In this document: one piece after another, positions 29,942 through 39,244 of the stretch
Layout: every line of letters starts with the position of its first letter
Position numbering within the stretch: position 1 is the first letter of the stretch
NCBI GenBank assembly: GCA_024707145.1
Contig: JANQAI010000005.1
Span: 558,001 to 622,000, forward strand
Direction of reading: 5' to 3'
DNA from: Magnetospirillum sp.
GTDB lineage: Bacteria; Pseudomonadota; Alphaproteobacteria; Rhodospirillales; Magnetospirillaceae
DNA length: 64,000 nt
Made by a program: the position numbers and the translations under genes
Notes under the pieces: generated by a model
The model's input: the letters and a program-made list of their open reading frames with translations, nothing else
What the model was told of the DNA's origin: nothing
Database searches by the model: none

Positions 29942-30084
29942 CTTTGCCTCCCTCCCCCGCGCGACAGCGTGGGGGAGGGTCGGGGTGGGGGCTGGCGCCG
30001 AGGCTTGACGGCCGGCCGGTTTCCCTCCGCCGATTGCCCCCACCCCGGCCCTCCCCGGCTTCGCCGAGGGAGGGGGAGCCGCCG
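29942..30084. repeat. G/C-rich palindromic element downstream of tgt
   Basis: Two palindromes: CTCCCTCCCCCGCGC with GCGTGGGGGAGGG at the left, and CCCCACCCCGGCCCTCCCCG with CGAGGGAGGGGGAG at the right, separated by a short spacer. It shares the TCGGGGTGGGGGCT and CCCCACCCCGG blocks with the element at 28683-28801. Its final GGAGGGGGAG arm lies 9 nt before the next gene's ATG and acts as its Shine-Dalgarno. Confidence 0.65.
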
Positions 30085-30086
30085 CA

Positions 30087-31118
30087 ATGACCTCCGGCAT
30101 CGCCTTCGCCCTCGCCTCCGCCCTGCTGTTCGGCGCCAGCGCGCCCCTGGCCAAGCTGCTGCTGGGCGAGATGGGGCCGTGGCTGCTGGCCGGGTTGCTC
30201 TATCTGGGCTCGGGCCTGGGGCTGGCGGTGCTGCGCCCGGTGCTGCCGCGCGAGGGCGGCGCCTTCGCTCCTTCCGACTGGAAATGGCTGGCGGCGGCGG
30301 TGGCGGTGGGGGGCGTGGTCGGGCCGGTGCTGATGATGGCGGGGCTGGTCCACGCCCCGGCGGCCAGCGCCGCCCTGGCGCTGAACCTGGAAGGGGTGTT
30401 CACCCTGGGTCTTGCCTGGGTGGTGTTTCGCGAGAACGTGGACCTGCGTGTCGGTATCGGCGCCGGGGCCATCCTGGCCGGCGCTGCCCTGCTGTCGTGG
30501 CAGGACCAGGCGGCGGGCGGCGGCTGGGGCCTGGTGGCCATCGCGGGGGCCTGCCTGGCCTGGGCGGTGGACAACAACCTGACCCGCAAGCTGTCGGCCG
30601 GCGATCCGGTGCGCATCGCCATGGTCAAGGGGCTGGTGGCCGGCTCGGTCAACACTGTGCTGGCTTCGGTGGCGGGAGAGGCGTGGCCGGCGCTGCCGAC
30701 GGTGGGTGGCGCGGCCCTGCTGGGACTGCTGGGCTACGGCCTGTCGCTGGTGCTGTTCGTGCTGGCGCTGCGCCACCTGGGCACGGCGCGCACCGGCGCC
30801 TATTTCTCCACCGCGCCCTTCGCCGGCGCCCTGCTGGCGGTGCCGCTGCTGGGCGAGAGCCTGACGCCGCTGCTGCTGGCCGCCGGCCTGCTGATGGCGC
30901 TCGGCCTCTACCTGCACCTGACCGAAAGTCACGCCCACGACCACGTGCACGACACGCTGGAGCACGAGCACCCGCACCGGCACGACGATCATCACCAGCA
31001 TGATCACGATCATGCGGGCGTGGACCCCGGCCAGCCGCACACCCACCGGCACGTGCACCAGCGGCTGGTCCACCGTCATCCCCATTATCCCGACATCCAT
31101 CATCGTCATGTCCACTGA
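30087..31118 (+). CDS. EamA/DMT transporter with His-rich C-terminal tail
   Basis: 343 residues. Ten transmembrane helices in two EamA repeats (residues ~1-280), then a cytoplasmic-or-periplasmic tail of 63 residues containing 24 histidines, ending PHYPDIHHRHVH. Such a tail probably binds Zn2+, Ni2+, Co2+ or Cu2+, suggesting metal handling or metal-gated transport, but the substrate is not known. The last 11 nt overlap the start of the following MFS gene. Confidence 0.88.
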   Translation: MTSGIAFALASALLFGASAPLAKLLLGEMGPWLLAGLLYLGSGLGLAVLRPVLPREGGAFAPSDWKWLAAAVAVGGVVGPVLMMAGLVHAPAASAALALNLEGVFTLGLAWVVFRENVDLRVGIGAGAILAGAALLSWQDQAAGGGWGLVAIAGACLAWAVDNNLTRKLSAGDPVRIAMVKGLVAGSVNTVLASVAGEAWPALPTVGGAALLGLLGYGLSLVLFVLALRHLGTARTGAYFSTAPFAGALLAVPLLGESLTPLLLAAGLLMALGLYLHLTESHAHDHVHDTLEHEHPHRHDDHHQHDHDHAGVDPGQPHTHRHVHQRLVHRHPHYPDIHHRHVH

Positions 31119-32256
31119 CCACGCCGCTTCCAATGATCGCCCGGCCACCCGCCTGGCGACCCGGCTGTGCTTCCTGGCCGCCGGTTTCGCCATGGCCTGC
31201 TGGGCGCCGCTGGTGCCCTACGCCAAGGCCCGCCTGGGACTGGACGAGGCCTCGCTGGGCCTGCTGCTGCTGTGCCTGGGAATCGGCTCGGTCACCTCCA
31301 TGCCGCTGACCGGGGCGCTGGTGGGCCGCCTCGGCAGCCGCGTGGTCATCCTGGCGGCGGGGGCCGGTCTGTGCGCCGCCCTGCCGGGTCTGGCCCTGGC
31401 CGGCAGCATGCCGGTGCAGGCGCTGTCGCTGCTGCTGTTCGGCGCCTCGCTGGGCGCCATCGACGTGGCCATGAACGTGCATGCCGTGGCGGTGGAAAAG
31501 GATGCCGGCGTGCCGCTGATGTCGGGCTTCCACGGGCTGTTCAGCGTCGGCTGCGTGGCCGGCGCCGGCACCATGGCCTCGCTGCTGGCGCTGGGTCTCA
31601 CGCCCGGCGCCGCCACCGGCATCGCCGTCCTGGCGGTGCTGGCCGCCCTGGGGATGGCGGCGCCGCGTCTGCTGCGTCACACCTCCGGCGGTGAGGCCTC
31701 GCCGCTGTTCGTGCGACCCCATGGCGCCGTACTGCTGCTGGGCGCGCTGGCCTTCGTCGCTTTCCTGACCGAGGGCGCCATCCTCGACTGGACCGCCCTG
31801 TTCCTGATCGAGACGCGGGGCTTCGCGCCCTGGGCCGGCGGTATCGGCTTCGCCCTGTTCTCGCTGGCCATGACCGCCGGCCGGCTGACCGGTGACCGGG
31901 TGGTGGCCGCCCTGGGCGGCCGGCGGGTGCTGCTGTGGGGCGGCCTGCTGGCGGTCGCCGGCTTCGTGGTGCTGGTGGCGGCGCCGTGGGCCATCCTGAG
32001 CTTGCTGGGGCTGGTGCTCATGGGGCTGGGGGCGTCGAACCTGGTGCCGGTGCTGTTCAGCGCCGCCGGCCGCCAGCAGGCCATGCCGGTGGGGCTGGCG
32101 GTGGCCGCCATGACAACCATCGGCTATGCCGGCATCCTCGCCGGCCCGGCCTTGATCGGCTTCGCCGCCGCCGCGGTGGGCCTGCCGGCGTCCTTCGTCA
32201 TGCTGGCCGGGCTGGTGCTGTGCATCCCGCTGGCCTCGCGCCGGGTCGCCGCCTGA
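31108..32256 (+). CDS. MFS transporter
   Basis: 382 residues, twelve transmembrane helices. Belongs to the fucose-permease-like/YbjJ group by layout (FAMACWAPLVPYAKARLGLD, VTSMPLTGALVGRLGSR, AIDVAMNVHAVAVEKD, ILDWTALFLIE). ATG 31108 overlaps the His-tailed transporter by 11 nt, so the two are translationally coupled. Substrate unknown. Confidence 0.87.
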   Translation: MSTDHAASNDRPATRLATRLCFLAAGFAMACWAPLVPYAKARLGLDEASLGLLLLCLGIGSVTSMPLTGALVGRLGSRVVILAAGAGLCAALPGLALAGSMPVQALSLLLFGASLGAIDVAMNVHAVAVEKDAGVPLMSGFHGLFSVGCVAGAGTMASLLALGLTPGAATGIAVLAVLAALGMAAPRLLRHTSGGEASPLFVRPHGAVLLLGALAFVAFLTEGAILDWTALFLIETRGFAPWAGGIGFALFSLAMTAGRLTGDRVVAALGGRRVLLWGGLLAVAGFVVLVAAPWAILSLLGLVLMGLGASNLVPVLFSAAGRQQAMPVGLAVAAMTTIGYAGILAGPALIGFAAAAVGLPASFVMLAGLVLCIPLASRRVAA

Positions 32257-32270
32257 CGGCGGAAACGCAA

Positions 32271-32298
32271 AAGGCCCCGCCGGCGACGGCGGGGCCTT
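32271..32298 (-). terminator. Terminator between MFS gene and enoyl-CoA hydratase
   Basis: Twelve-base perfect arms AAGGCCCCGCCG and CGGCGGGGCCTT with loop GCGA. On the minus strand it is followed by TTGCG after the TT; on the plus strand by CGTCG, so it best serves the minus-strand enoyl-CoA hydratase, though it may act both ways. Confidence 0.75.
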
Positions 32299-32314
32299 CG
32301 TCGCGTGCGTGGGC

Positions 32315-33091
32315 TCAGCGGTTCTTGAACGCCGGGCTGCGCTTCTCGCCGAAGGCGGCCATGCCTTCCTTCTGGTCTTCAGTGGCGAAGGCCGACTGGA
32401 ACAGGCGGCGCTCCAGGTGGATGCCCTGGGCCAGGGTGGTCTCGAAGGCGGCGTTGACGGCCTCCTTGGCCATGTAGGCCAGCGGGCGGCTCATGGAGGC
32501 GATGCGCTCGGCCACCTTCACCGCCTCGTCCACCAGGTCGGCCACCGGGATGACGCGGGACACCAGGCCGGCGCGCTCGGCTTCGGCGGCGTCCATCATG
32601 CGCCCGGTGAGCACCATCTCCATGGCCTTGGACTTGCCCACGGCGCGAGTCAGGCGCTGGGTGCCGCCGGCGCCGGGAATGGTGCCGATGGTGATTTCCG
32701 GCTGGCCGAACTTGGCGTTGTCGGCGGCCAGGATGAAGTCGCACATCATCGCCACTTCGCAGCCGCCGCCCAGGGCATAGCCGGCGACCGCCGCGACCAC
32801 CGGCTTGCGGCACTTGGTGACGCGTTCCCAGCCGTTGGTGATGAAGTCCTCGATATAGGCGTCCATGTAGGACTTGGACGCCATCTCCTTGATGTCGGCG
32901 CCGGCGGCGAAGGCCTTTTCCGAGCCGGTCAGCACGATGGCGCCGATGTCGGCGTCGGCCTCGAAGGCGTCGAGCGCCTGGCCCAGTTCGCGGATCAGCG
33001 CGGCGCACAGGGCGTTCATGGCCTTGGGGCGGTTCAGGGTGACCAGACCGACCTGGCCGCGGGTTTCGACGATGATGTTCTCGAACGGCAT
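32315..33091 (-). CDS. Enoyl-CoA hydratase
   Basis: 258 residues; hydrates trans-2-enoyl-CoA in beta-oxidation or related routes. Crotonase motifs: [10 protein letters not shown] (oxyanion), [15 protein letters not shown], catalytic Glu in [19 protein letters not shown] and the second Glu in [17 protein letters not shown] lies 10 nt before ATG 33091 (MPFENI); an upstream ATG would add ten residues. Standard length. Confidence 0.93.
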   Translation of the reverse strand: MPFENIIVETRGQVGLVTLNRPKAMNALCAALIRELGQALDAFEADADIGAIVLTGSEKAFAAGADIKEMASKSYMDAYIEDFITNGWERVTKCRKPVVAAVAGYALGGGCEVAMMCDFILAADNAKFGQPEITIGTIPGAGGTQRLTRAVGKSKAMEMVLTGRMMDAAEAERAGLVSRVIPVADLVDEAVKVAERIASMSRPLAYMAKEAVNAAFETTLAQGIHLERRLFQSAFATEDQKEGMAAFGEKRSPAFKNR

Positions 33092-33117
33092 GGGGGAAAT
33101 CTCCGCTCTGGCCGGTG

Positions 33118-33474
33118 TCATTCCGGCGAAATGGTGAAGTGGACCACCAGCGCGCGGCCATCCGCCTCGGTATCGAGCTTCAGCACTTCCGCCTCGCGGC
33201 GGTACTGGCTGTCGGATTCACGCGTCCAGCCCAATTGGGGCAGGGTGGTGGCGTAGAATTTCAGGATGTCGGCGGCTTTCACCGCTCCTTTTGCATAGCC
33301 TTCGACGATTCGGCCGCCGGGGCTGTCGAACGTCAGCCCCGAGCCCTGCACCTCGGCCAGGCCGGGGGCCAACGGCAGATCCTCGTAGACGCCGAGAAAG
33401 CCCTCGGCGTGGGCGGAAACCGCGACGCCGAGACCCAGCGCGAAGGCGATGGAGATGATGGAGAACGTCCGCAT
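33118..33474 (-). CDS. Small exported protein, unknown
   Basis: 118 residues with a signal peptide ([22 protein letters not shown]) and a single small domain ([14 protein letters not shown] ... [14 protein letters not shown] ... [10 protein letters not shown]). The pattern of a periplasmic alpha-beta module is seen in many alphaproteobacterial hypothetical proteins; no function is known to me. It lies 11 nt from mutM and 26 nt from the hydratase on the same strand. Confidence 0.7.
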   Translation of the reverse strand: MRTFSIISIAFALGLGVAVSAHAEGFLGVYEDLPLAPGLAEVQGSGLTFDSPGGRIVEGYAKGAVKAADILKFYATTLPQLGWTRESDSQYRREAEVLKLDTEADGRALVVHFTISPE

Positions 33475-33485
33475 GGCACCCAGGG

Positions 33486-34337
33486 CTATACCATCAACGC
33501 TGTTTTTTTCGCACAGAAGAAAGTGGAGCGCCCCGATTGCACGATGCGCCTGACTCCTCCCGTCCTGGCCACGTCGCAGTCACAGCCGGGACAGGCCTGG
33601 CCCTCGCGGTCGTAAACGGCGAAGGAATGCTGGAAATACCCCAATTCGCCGGTGGGCTGCACATGATCCTTGAGTGACGATCCGCCGGCGGCGATGGCTT
33701 CCGCCAGCACCGCCTTGATGGCCGGCACCAGCCGGGCGATCTCGCGCCCCGTCAGCGAGCCGGCGCTGCGGGTCGGCCGGATGCCCGAGCGGAACAGGCT
33801 TTCGCTCACATAGATGTTGCCCAGCCCGGCCACCACCCCCTGGTCCAGCAACGCCGCCTTGATGGGGGTGTTCTTGTCCCGAAGCGCTTCGGCCAGCACC
33901 TCCGGGGTGAAGGCATCGGCCAGCGGCTCCGGCCCCAGGCAGGCCAGCAGGGGATGGGCCTCGAGCTGCCCGTCCTCGCACAGGTCCAGCAAGCCGAAGC
34001 GGCGCGGGTCGCAGAAGGTCACCATGGTGCCGTCGGCGGTGACGAATTCCACGTGGTCGTGCGGGCCCGGCGGCTCGTTGCGGCCCTTGGTGATGACCAT
34101 GCGCCCGCTCATGCCCAGATGGCCCAGCATGACCAGCCCTTCATCCAGGCGCACCACCAGATACTTGGCGCGCCGGCCGACGCTCTCGATCAGGCGGCCG
34201 GTCAGGCGCTCGGCGAAGCGCGCAGGGAAGGGCTTGCGCAAATCGGGGCGGCGGCAGGTCACGCGGGCCAGCGTGCGGCCTTCCCACACGGCGGCCAGCC
34301 CACGGGCGACGGTTTCGACTTCGGGAAGCTCGGGCAT
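33486..34337 (-). CDS. mutM: Formamidopyrimidine-DNA glycosylase MutM, altered C-terminus
   Basis: 283 residues. Bifunctional glycosylase/AP lyase removing 8-oxoguanine and formamidopyrimidines. Catalytic Pro and Glu in [14 protein letters not shown], Lys in [13 protein letters not shown] with [12 protein letters not shown]. The zinc finger begins CPGCD but ends [11 protein letters not shown]: the fourth Cys is absent and the usual CQR end is not in frame. A run of seven A precedes an out-of-frame Gln-Arg-stop, so the last residues are suspect. The weak Shine-Dalgarno at ATG 34337 is unremarkable for this gene. Confidence 0.94.
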   Translation of the reverse strand: MPELPEVETVARGLAAVWEGRTLARVTCRRPDLRKPFPARFAERLTGRLIESVGRRAKYLVVRLDEGLVMLGHLGMSGRMVITKGRNEPPGPHDHVEFVTADGTMVTFCDPRRFGLLDLCEDGQLEAHPLLACLGPEPLADAFTPEVLAEALRDKNTPIKAALLDQGVVAGLGNIYVSESLFRSGIRPTRSAGSLTGREIARLVPAIKAVLAEAIAAGGSSLKDHVQPTGELGYFQHSFAVYDREGQACPGCDCDVARTGGVRRIVQSGRSTFFCAKKTALMV

Positions 34338-34509
34338 AGGGCAAGAGTGGTACAGGCGCGGGCGGGAGTCAAAGGGGTATTTCCAGATTCGCCGCGAAGA
34401 CGCGAAGGGCACGAAGCGGGCATGCCAGACGGCTTGCTGCCTGCCGATCTTTCCCCCCTCCGCGCACGCTCTGGCAAGGCGCGCGCTTCTGTACTAAGGT
34501 GCCGCCACC

Positions 34510-35271
34510 ATGACCGAGACCGACCAGCAGCAGCCCCAGGGCGAGACCCATTTCGGCTTCAAGACCGTGCGCGAGGCGGAAAAGGCCTCGCTGGTGCGCG
34601 AGGTGTTCGATTCCGTCGCGCCCAAGTACGACCTGATGAACGACCTGATGAGCGCCGGCGTCCACCGCCTGTGGAAGGCGTCCTTCCTGGATTGGCTGCG
34701 CCCGCGCCCCGACCAGACGCTTCTGGACGTGGGCGGCGGCACCGGCGACATCGCCTTCGGCTGGAAGAAGCGCGGCGGCGGTCCGGCGCTGGTGTGCGAC
34801 ATCAACAGGGAAATGCTGGCGGTGGGGCGTGACCGTTCGTTCGACCGCAATCTGGTCGGCGATCTGTCCTGGGTGTGCGGCAACGCCGAATGCCTGCCGG
34901 TGGCCGACCGCTCGGTGGACCGCTACACCATCGCCTTCTGCCTGCGCAACGTCACCCATTGGGACAGGGCCATCGCCGAGGCCTACCGGGTGCTGAGGCC
35001 GGGCGGGCGCTTCATGTGCCTGGAATTCTCCAAGGTGGTGGTCCCCGGCCTGCGCGAGTTCTACGACCTCTATTCCTTCAACGTGCTGCCCAGGATCGGC
35101 TCGCTGGTCGCCGGCAACCGCGAGGCCTACCAGTATCTGGTGGAGAGCATCCGCAAGTTTCCGCCCCAGGAGGAAATGGCCGAGATGGTCCGCGCCGCCG
35201 GCTTCGAGCGGGTGGAAGTGCGCAACCTGTCGGGCGGCATCGCCGCCATCCATTCGGGCTGGCGGCTCTGA
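34510..35271 (+). CDS. ubiE: Ubiquinone biosynthesis C-methyltransferase UbiE
   Basis: 253 residues; SAM-dependent methylation of the benzoquinol ring in ubiquinone (and menaquinone) synthesis. Motifs: VREVFDSVAPKYDLMNDLMS, LLDVGGGTGDIAF (SAM loop), YRVLRPGGRFMCLEFS and YSFNVLPRIG. Divergent from mutM; ubiB follows 127 bp downstream, as in many alphaproteobacteria. Confidence 0.97.
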   Translation: MTETDQQQPQGETHFGFKTVREAEKASLVREVFDSVAPKYDLMNDLMSAGVHRLWKASFLDWLRPRPDQTLLDVGGGTGDIAFGWKKRGGGPALVCDINREMLAVGRDRSFDRNLVGDLSWVCGNAECLPVADRSVDRYTIAFCLRNVTHWDRAIAEAYRVLRPGGRFMCLEFSKVVVPGLREFYDLYSFNVLPRIGSLVAGNREAYQYLVESIRKFPPQEEMAEMVRAAGFERVEVRNLSGGIAAIHSGWRL

Positions 35272-35398
35272 TTTTCGGCGTGCCAGCGCGCCTGTTTGCC
35301 CTCGCCGGGCGCGCCCGTCCGGGCGCTTGGCCGCCGCCTCAATGGCGGCAGACCGGCGAACAAGTGATGGAAAAGACCAACGTGTTCGCCGGTAATCC

Positions 35399-36931
35399 AT
35401 GATCCGCTCGCTCCGCAATCTGCACCGCCTGCTTACCATCGCCCGCGTGCTGGCGCGCCACGACGCGCTGGACATCGTCGATCTGCCGCTGGCCCAACTG
35501 GGCGCCAAGGCGCTGCGGCTGGGCCGCGACCCCATCCATGGCGGCCGCCCCGGCGAGCGCCTGGCCGCCGCCCTGGTGGAACTGGGGCCCACCTTCATCA
35601 AGCTGGGCCAGGCCCTGTCCACCCGCGCCGACCTGCTGGGCGAGGAGATGGCGGCCGACCTGTCCGAGCTGCAGGACCGCCTCGCCCCGTTCCCGTTCAA
35701 GGAGGCGCGGCGCATCATCGAGGACGAGCTGGAAGCGCCCATCGAGACGCTGTTCCAGAGCTTCGACGAGCAGCCGGTGGCCGCCGCCTCCATCGCCCAG
35801 GTGCATTTCGCCGTCACCGCCGAGGGCGAGGAAGTGGCGGTCAAGGTGCTGCGCCCCGGCGTGGAAGCGGCCTTCAAGCGCGACATCGACCTGCTGCGCT
35901 GGCTGGCCGAATGGGCCGAACTGACCCAGCCCAAGCTACGCCGCCTGCGCCTAGTGGAAAGCGTCGACACCTTCGAGGAATCCATCCACCTGGAGATGGA
36001 TCTGCGCTTCGAGGCCGCGGCGGCGGCCGAACTGGCCGAGAACTTCGCCGGCGACGACACCTTCCGGGTGCCCGCCATCGACTGGAGCCGCACCGCCAAG
36101 CGCGTGCTGACGCTGGAGCGGGTCAGCGGCATCCCGGTGGACGAGAAGGACGCCATCGTCGCCGCCGGCCTCTCGCTGGACGAAGTGCTGCAGAAGGCGG
36201 CGGAGGCCTTCTTCAACATGGTCTTCCGCGACGGCTTCTTCCACGCCGACATGCATCCCGGCAACCTGTTCGTCGACCTGAAGGGCAATCTGGTGGCGGT
36301 GGATTTCGGCATCATGGGCCGGGTCGACCTGCCCACCCGGCGCCATCTGGGCGAGATGCTGATCGGCTTCCTCACCGGCGACTACCGCCGCGCCGCCGAA
36401 GTGCATTTCGAGGCCGGCTGGGTGCCCGCCGACAAGAGCGTGGACACCTTCACCCAGGCCTGCCGCTCCATCGCCGAGCCCATCATGGGCAAGCCGCTGC
36501 ACGAGATCTCCATCGCCCGCCTGCTGGGCCAGCTGTTCAAGATCACCGAGCAGTTCGCCATGCAGACCCAGCCGCAATTGCTGATGCTGCAGAAGAGCAT
36601 GCTGGTGGCCGAGGGCGTCGGCCGGACGCTGGACCCCCGCGTCAACATGTGGGAACTGGCGCGGCCCATGATCGAGACCTGGATGCGGGCCAATCTGGGG
36701 CCGCAGGCCCGGGTCAAGGACACCGTGGTCAACGCGGTGGCCACGCTGGAGCGCCTGCCGCGCATGCTGGCCGAAACCGAGAAGGCCTACAGCGCCATGA
36801 TGAACGGCGGCCTCAAGCTGCATCCCGACACCGTGCGCGCCATGCGCGGCGAGGGGCGCCGCAAGGGCCTGCCCGGCTGGCTGCCCTGGGTCCTGGCGGC
36901 GGTGCTGGGCGGCCTGTATCTTTGGAAGTGA
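35399..36931 (+). CDS. ubiB: ABC1/UbiB-family atypical kinase
   Basis: 510 residues. UbiB supports ubiquinone biosynthesis and is an ATPase/atypical kinase at the membrane. Family motifs: FIKLGQALSTRADLLGEEMA (KxGQ), AAASIAQVHFA (Ala-rich loop), FFHADMHPGNLF (catalytic loop) and VDFGIMGRV. The C-terminus has the expected membrane helices (LPGWLPWVLAAVLGGLYLWK). The intergenic segment 35272-35398 shows no clear feature. Confidence 0.96.
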   Translation: MIRSLRNLHRLLTIARVLARHDALDIVDLPLAQLGAKALRLGRDPIHGGRPGERLAAALVELGPTFIKLGQALSTRADLLGEEMAADLSELQDRLAPFPFKEARRIIEDELEAPIETLFQSFDEQPVAAASIAQVHFAVTAEGEEVAVKVLRPGVEAAFKRDIDLLRWLAEWAELTQPKLRRLRLVESVDTFEESIHLEMDLRFEAAAAAELAENFAGDDTFRVPAIDWSRTAKRVLTLERVSGIPVDEKDAIVAAGLSLDEVLQKAAEAFFNMVFRDGFFHADMHPGNLFVDLKGNLVAVDFGIMGRVDLPTRRHLGEMLIGFLTGDYRRAAEVHFEAGWVPADKSVDTFTQACRSIAEPIMGKPLHEISIARLLGQLFKITEQFAMQTQPQLLMLQKSMLVAEGVGRTLDPRVNMWELARPMIETWMRANLGPQARVKDTVVNAVATLERLPRMLAETEKAYSAMMNGGLKLHPDTVRAMRGEGRRKGLPGWLPWVLAAVLGGLYLWK

Positions 36932-36940
36932 TCCCCTAAT

Positions 36941-36963
36941 CCGCGCGCGCGGGAAAGGGGAGA
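36941..36963. repeat. Partial CCCCT/AGGGG palindrome downstream of ubiB
   Basis: Short imperfect hairpin: CCCCTAATCCGCGC followed by GCGCGGGAAAGGGG. It lies 3-15 nt past the ubiB stop and is probably a terminator or a remnant of the CTCTCCC repeat family. Confidence 0.45.
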
Positions 36964-37044
36964 TACACAACCTGCTTGCACCAAACTACCCCCGGCATTA
37001 GGTTAACCACACCTCTTGTCCCGTAATTAGTCGGGGTAATTCCA

Positions 37045-38289
37045 GTGCTTCACGGCAGGCGCATCCTTCTCGTCCTCTCCGGCGGTATCGCCGCCTACAA
37101 ATCGCTGGAGCTGATCCGCCGGCTGAAGGAACGCGGTGCGCAGGTGCGCTGCATCCTCACGGCCAATGCCCAGAACTTCGTCACGCCGCTTTCGGTGCAG
37201 ACCCTGTCGGGGGAAAAGGTGTTCACCGACACCTTCTCGCTGACCGACGAGCACGAGATCGGCCACATCACCCTGGCGCGCGACTGCGATCTGGTGGTGG
37301 TGGCGCCGGCCACCGCCAACCTGATCGCCAAGATGGCCACCGGCCTGGCCGACGACCTGGCCTCCACCGCCCTGCTGGTCACCGACCGGCCCATCCTGGT
37401 GGCGCCGGCCATGAATTTCCGCATGTGGGAGCATCCCGCCACCCAGGCCAATCTGGCCACCCTGAAGGGGCGCGGCGTGACCACGGTGGGCCCCAATACG
37501 GGCATGCTGGCGGAAGGCGAAACCGGCATGGGCCGCATGGCCGAGCCGGCCGAGATCCTGGCCGCGGTGGAGGGCCTGCTGGCCGCCGGCCCGCTCAAGG
37601 GCATCAAGGCGCTGGTCACCAGCGGCCCCACCTACGAGCCCATCGACCCGGTGCGCTTCATCGGCAACCGCTCGTCGGGCAAGCAGGGTCACGCCATCGC
37701 CGCCGCCCTGGCCCGCCTGGGCGCCGACGTCACCCTGGTCACCGGACCGGTGGAACTGGCCGACCCGCCCGGCATCATCACCGTGCGCGTGGAAACCGCG
37801 CGCGAGATGCTGGGCGCTTGTCTCGGCCGGCTGCCGGTGGACGTGGCGGTGTGCGCCGCCGCCGTGGCCGACTGGACCGTGTCCAACGCCACCAAGGAAA
37901 AGCGCAAGAAGGAGCCAGGGGCGCCGCCGCCCGTCATCGAACTGGCGCCCAATCCCGACGTCCTGGCCACCCTGTCCGAGCGGGGGCAGGCCCGGCCGCG
38001 CCTGGTGGTGGGTTTCGCCGCCGAGACCGAGAAGGTGCTGGAACACGCGAGCGCCAAGCTGGCGCGCAAGAACTGCGACTGGATCATCGCCAACGACGTC
38101 TCGCCCGCCACCGGCACCTTCGGCGGTGATTTCAACACCATCCACCTGATCACCCGGGCCGGCACCGAGCCGTGGCCGCGCGCCTCCAAGGCCGACGTGG
38201 CCGAGCGGCTGGCCTGGCGCATCGTCGACGCCCTGAAGGGGGAGCATGAGCGTCACCGTCTCCATCCAGCGGCTGCCCCACGCCGCTGA
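37045..38289 (+). CDS. coaBC: Bifunctional phosphopantothenoylcysteine decarboxylase/synthase
   Basis: 414 residues; two steps of coenzyme A synthesis. N-terminal CoaC flavoprotein ([17 protein letters not shown], His in [25 protein letters not shown]); C-terminal CoaB ([32 protein letters not shown]). GTG 37045 is the start, with a GGGGTAATT stretch upstream. Overlaps dut by 44 nt in another frame. Confidence 0.96.
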   Translation: MLHGRRILLVLSGGIAAYKSLELIRRLKERGAQVRCILTANAQNFVTPLSVQTLSGEKVFTDTFSLTDEHEIGHITLARDCDLVVVAPATANLIAKMATGLADDLASTALLVTDRPILVAPAMNFRMWEHPATQANLATLKGRGVTTVGPNTGMLAEGETGMGRMAEPAEILAAVEGLLAAGPLKGIKALVTSGPTYEPIDPVRFIGNRSSGKQGHAIAAALARLGADVTLVTGPVELADPPGIITVRVETAREMLGACLGRLPVDVAVCAAAVADWTVSNATKEKRKKEPGAPPPVIELAPNPDVLATLSERGQARPRLVVGFAAETEKVLEHASAKLARKNCDWIIANDVSPATGTFGGDFNTIHLITRAGTEPWPRASKADVAERLAWRIVDALKGEHERHRLHPAAAPRR

Positions 38290-38701
38290 GCTGCCGCTGC
38301 CGCGCTACGAGACCGAGCACGCCGCCGGCCTCGACCTGATGGCCTGCATTCCCGCCGACATCACACTGGCGCCGGGCAAGCGGGCGCTGATCCCCACCGG
38401 CTTCGCCATCGCCCTGCCGGTGGGCACCGAGGCGCAGGTGCGGCCGCGGTCCGGCCTGGCGGCCAAGCACGGCGTCACCGTGCTCAATTCGCCCGGCACC
38501 ATCGATGCCGATTACCGCGGCGAGATCGCCGTCATCCTCATCAATCATGGCGAAGCCGCCTTCACCATCACGCGCGGCATGCGCATCGCCCAGATGGTGG
38601 TGGCGCCGGTGGCGCAGGCCGCGCTGGTGGAGACGGCCGAACTGCCGCCCACCCGGCGCGGGGCCGGCGGCTTCGGTTCCACGGGCACCGGACAGGGATA
38701 G
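38246..38701 (+). CDS. dut: dUTP diphosphatase
   Basis: 151 residues; dUTP to dUMP and pyrophosphate, protecting DNA from uracil and supplying ThyX. Trimeric dUTPase motifs: [14 protein letters not shown] (I), [12 protein letters not shown] (II), [11 protein letters not shown] (III), [10 protein letters not shown] (IV), [10 protein letters not shown] (V). ATG 38246 lies inside the end of coaBC, with AAGGGGGAG upstream: co-transcribed and coupled. Confidence 0.97.
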   Translation: MSVTVSIQRLPHAAELPLPRYETEHAAGLDLMACIPADITLAPGKRALIPTGFAIALPVGTEAQVRPRSGLAAKHGVTVLNSPGTIDADYRGEIAVILINHGEAAFTITRGMRIAQMVVAPVAQAALVETAELPPTRRGAGGFGSTGTGQG

Positions 38702-38715
38702 GAGAGTCGAAGGAC

Positions 38716-39171
38716 ATGCTGCGACCGTCGAAGAAGATGCTGTTCGCCATCGAGGCGGTGCTGGACATCGCCTATCACGCCGGCGGCGAGCCGGTGCAGA
38801 GCCGCGAGATCACCCGGCGCCAGGGCATTCCGCGCCGCTATCTCGAGCAGACCCTGCAGCAGTTGGTGCGCTCGGGCATCCTGGTGGGCGTGCGCGGGCC
38901 GCGCGGCGGCTACCGGCTGGCCCGCGAGCGCCGGCGCATCTCGGTGGGCGAGATCGTCCGGGTGGTGCGCGCCATGGAAACCGCCGAGGACCCCTATCAG
39001 GACATGCCCGCCTCGGACCTGGGCAAGAGCGTCATCCGCCCCATGTGGGGCGAACTGGCCGACGAGATCATGACCCGGCTGGATGCCATCACGGTCGACG
39101 ACCTGTGCATGCGCTCGTACAAGTCGGGCATTCCCTCCGAGGCCCACGCCAAGTTGGACTTCATCATCTGA
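38716..39171 (+). CDS. Rrf2-family regulator without an Fe-S cluster
   Basis: 151 residues. The Rrf2 wHTH is clear (MLFAIEAVLDIAYHAGGEPV, REITRRQGIPRRYLEQTL, VRGPRGGYRLARERR). Only one Cys (DDLCMRS) is present, so the IscR three-Cys cluster site is missing; it is CymR-like in that respect. cysK lies 73 bp downstream, so control of cysteine synthesis is the simplest reading. AGGAG lies upstream of the ATG. Confidence 0.88.
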   Translation: MLRPSKKMLFAIEAVLDIAYHAGGEPVQSREITRRQGIPRRYLEQTLQQLVRSGILVGVRGPRGGYRLARERRRISVGEIVRVVRAMETAEDPYQDMPASDLGKSVIRPMWGELADEIMTRLDAITVDDLCMRSYKSGIPSEAHAKLDFII

Positions 39172-39244
39172 TCTCTTGCCCATACGTTGCGTTGGTGTAG
39201 ACTGTAGTTAAGGTGCAAATTACACTTCGGAACGGGGAAATATC

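Noticed and set aside
39187..39214. A sigma-70-like promoter before cysK
   Set aside because: TTGCGT and nearby TAGTTA/TAAGGT do not have usable spacing; not strong enough to list.
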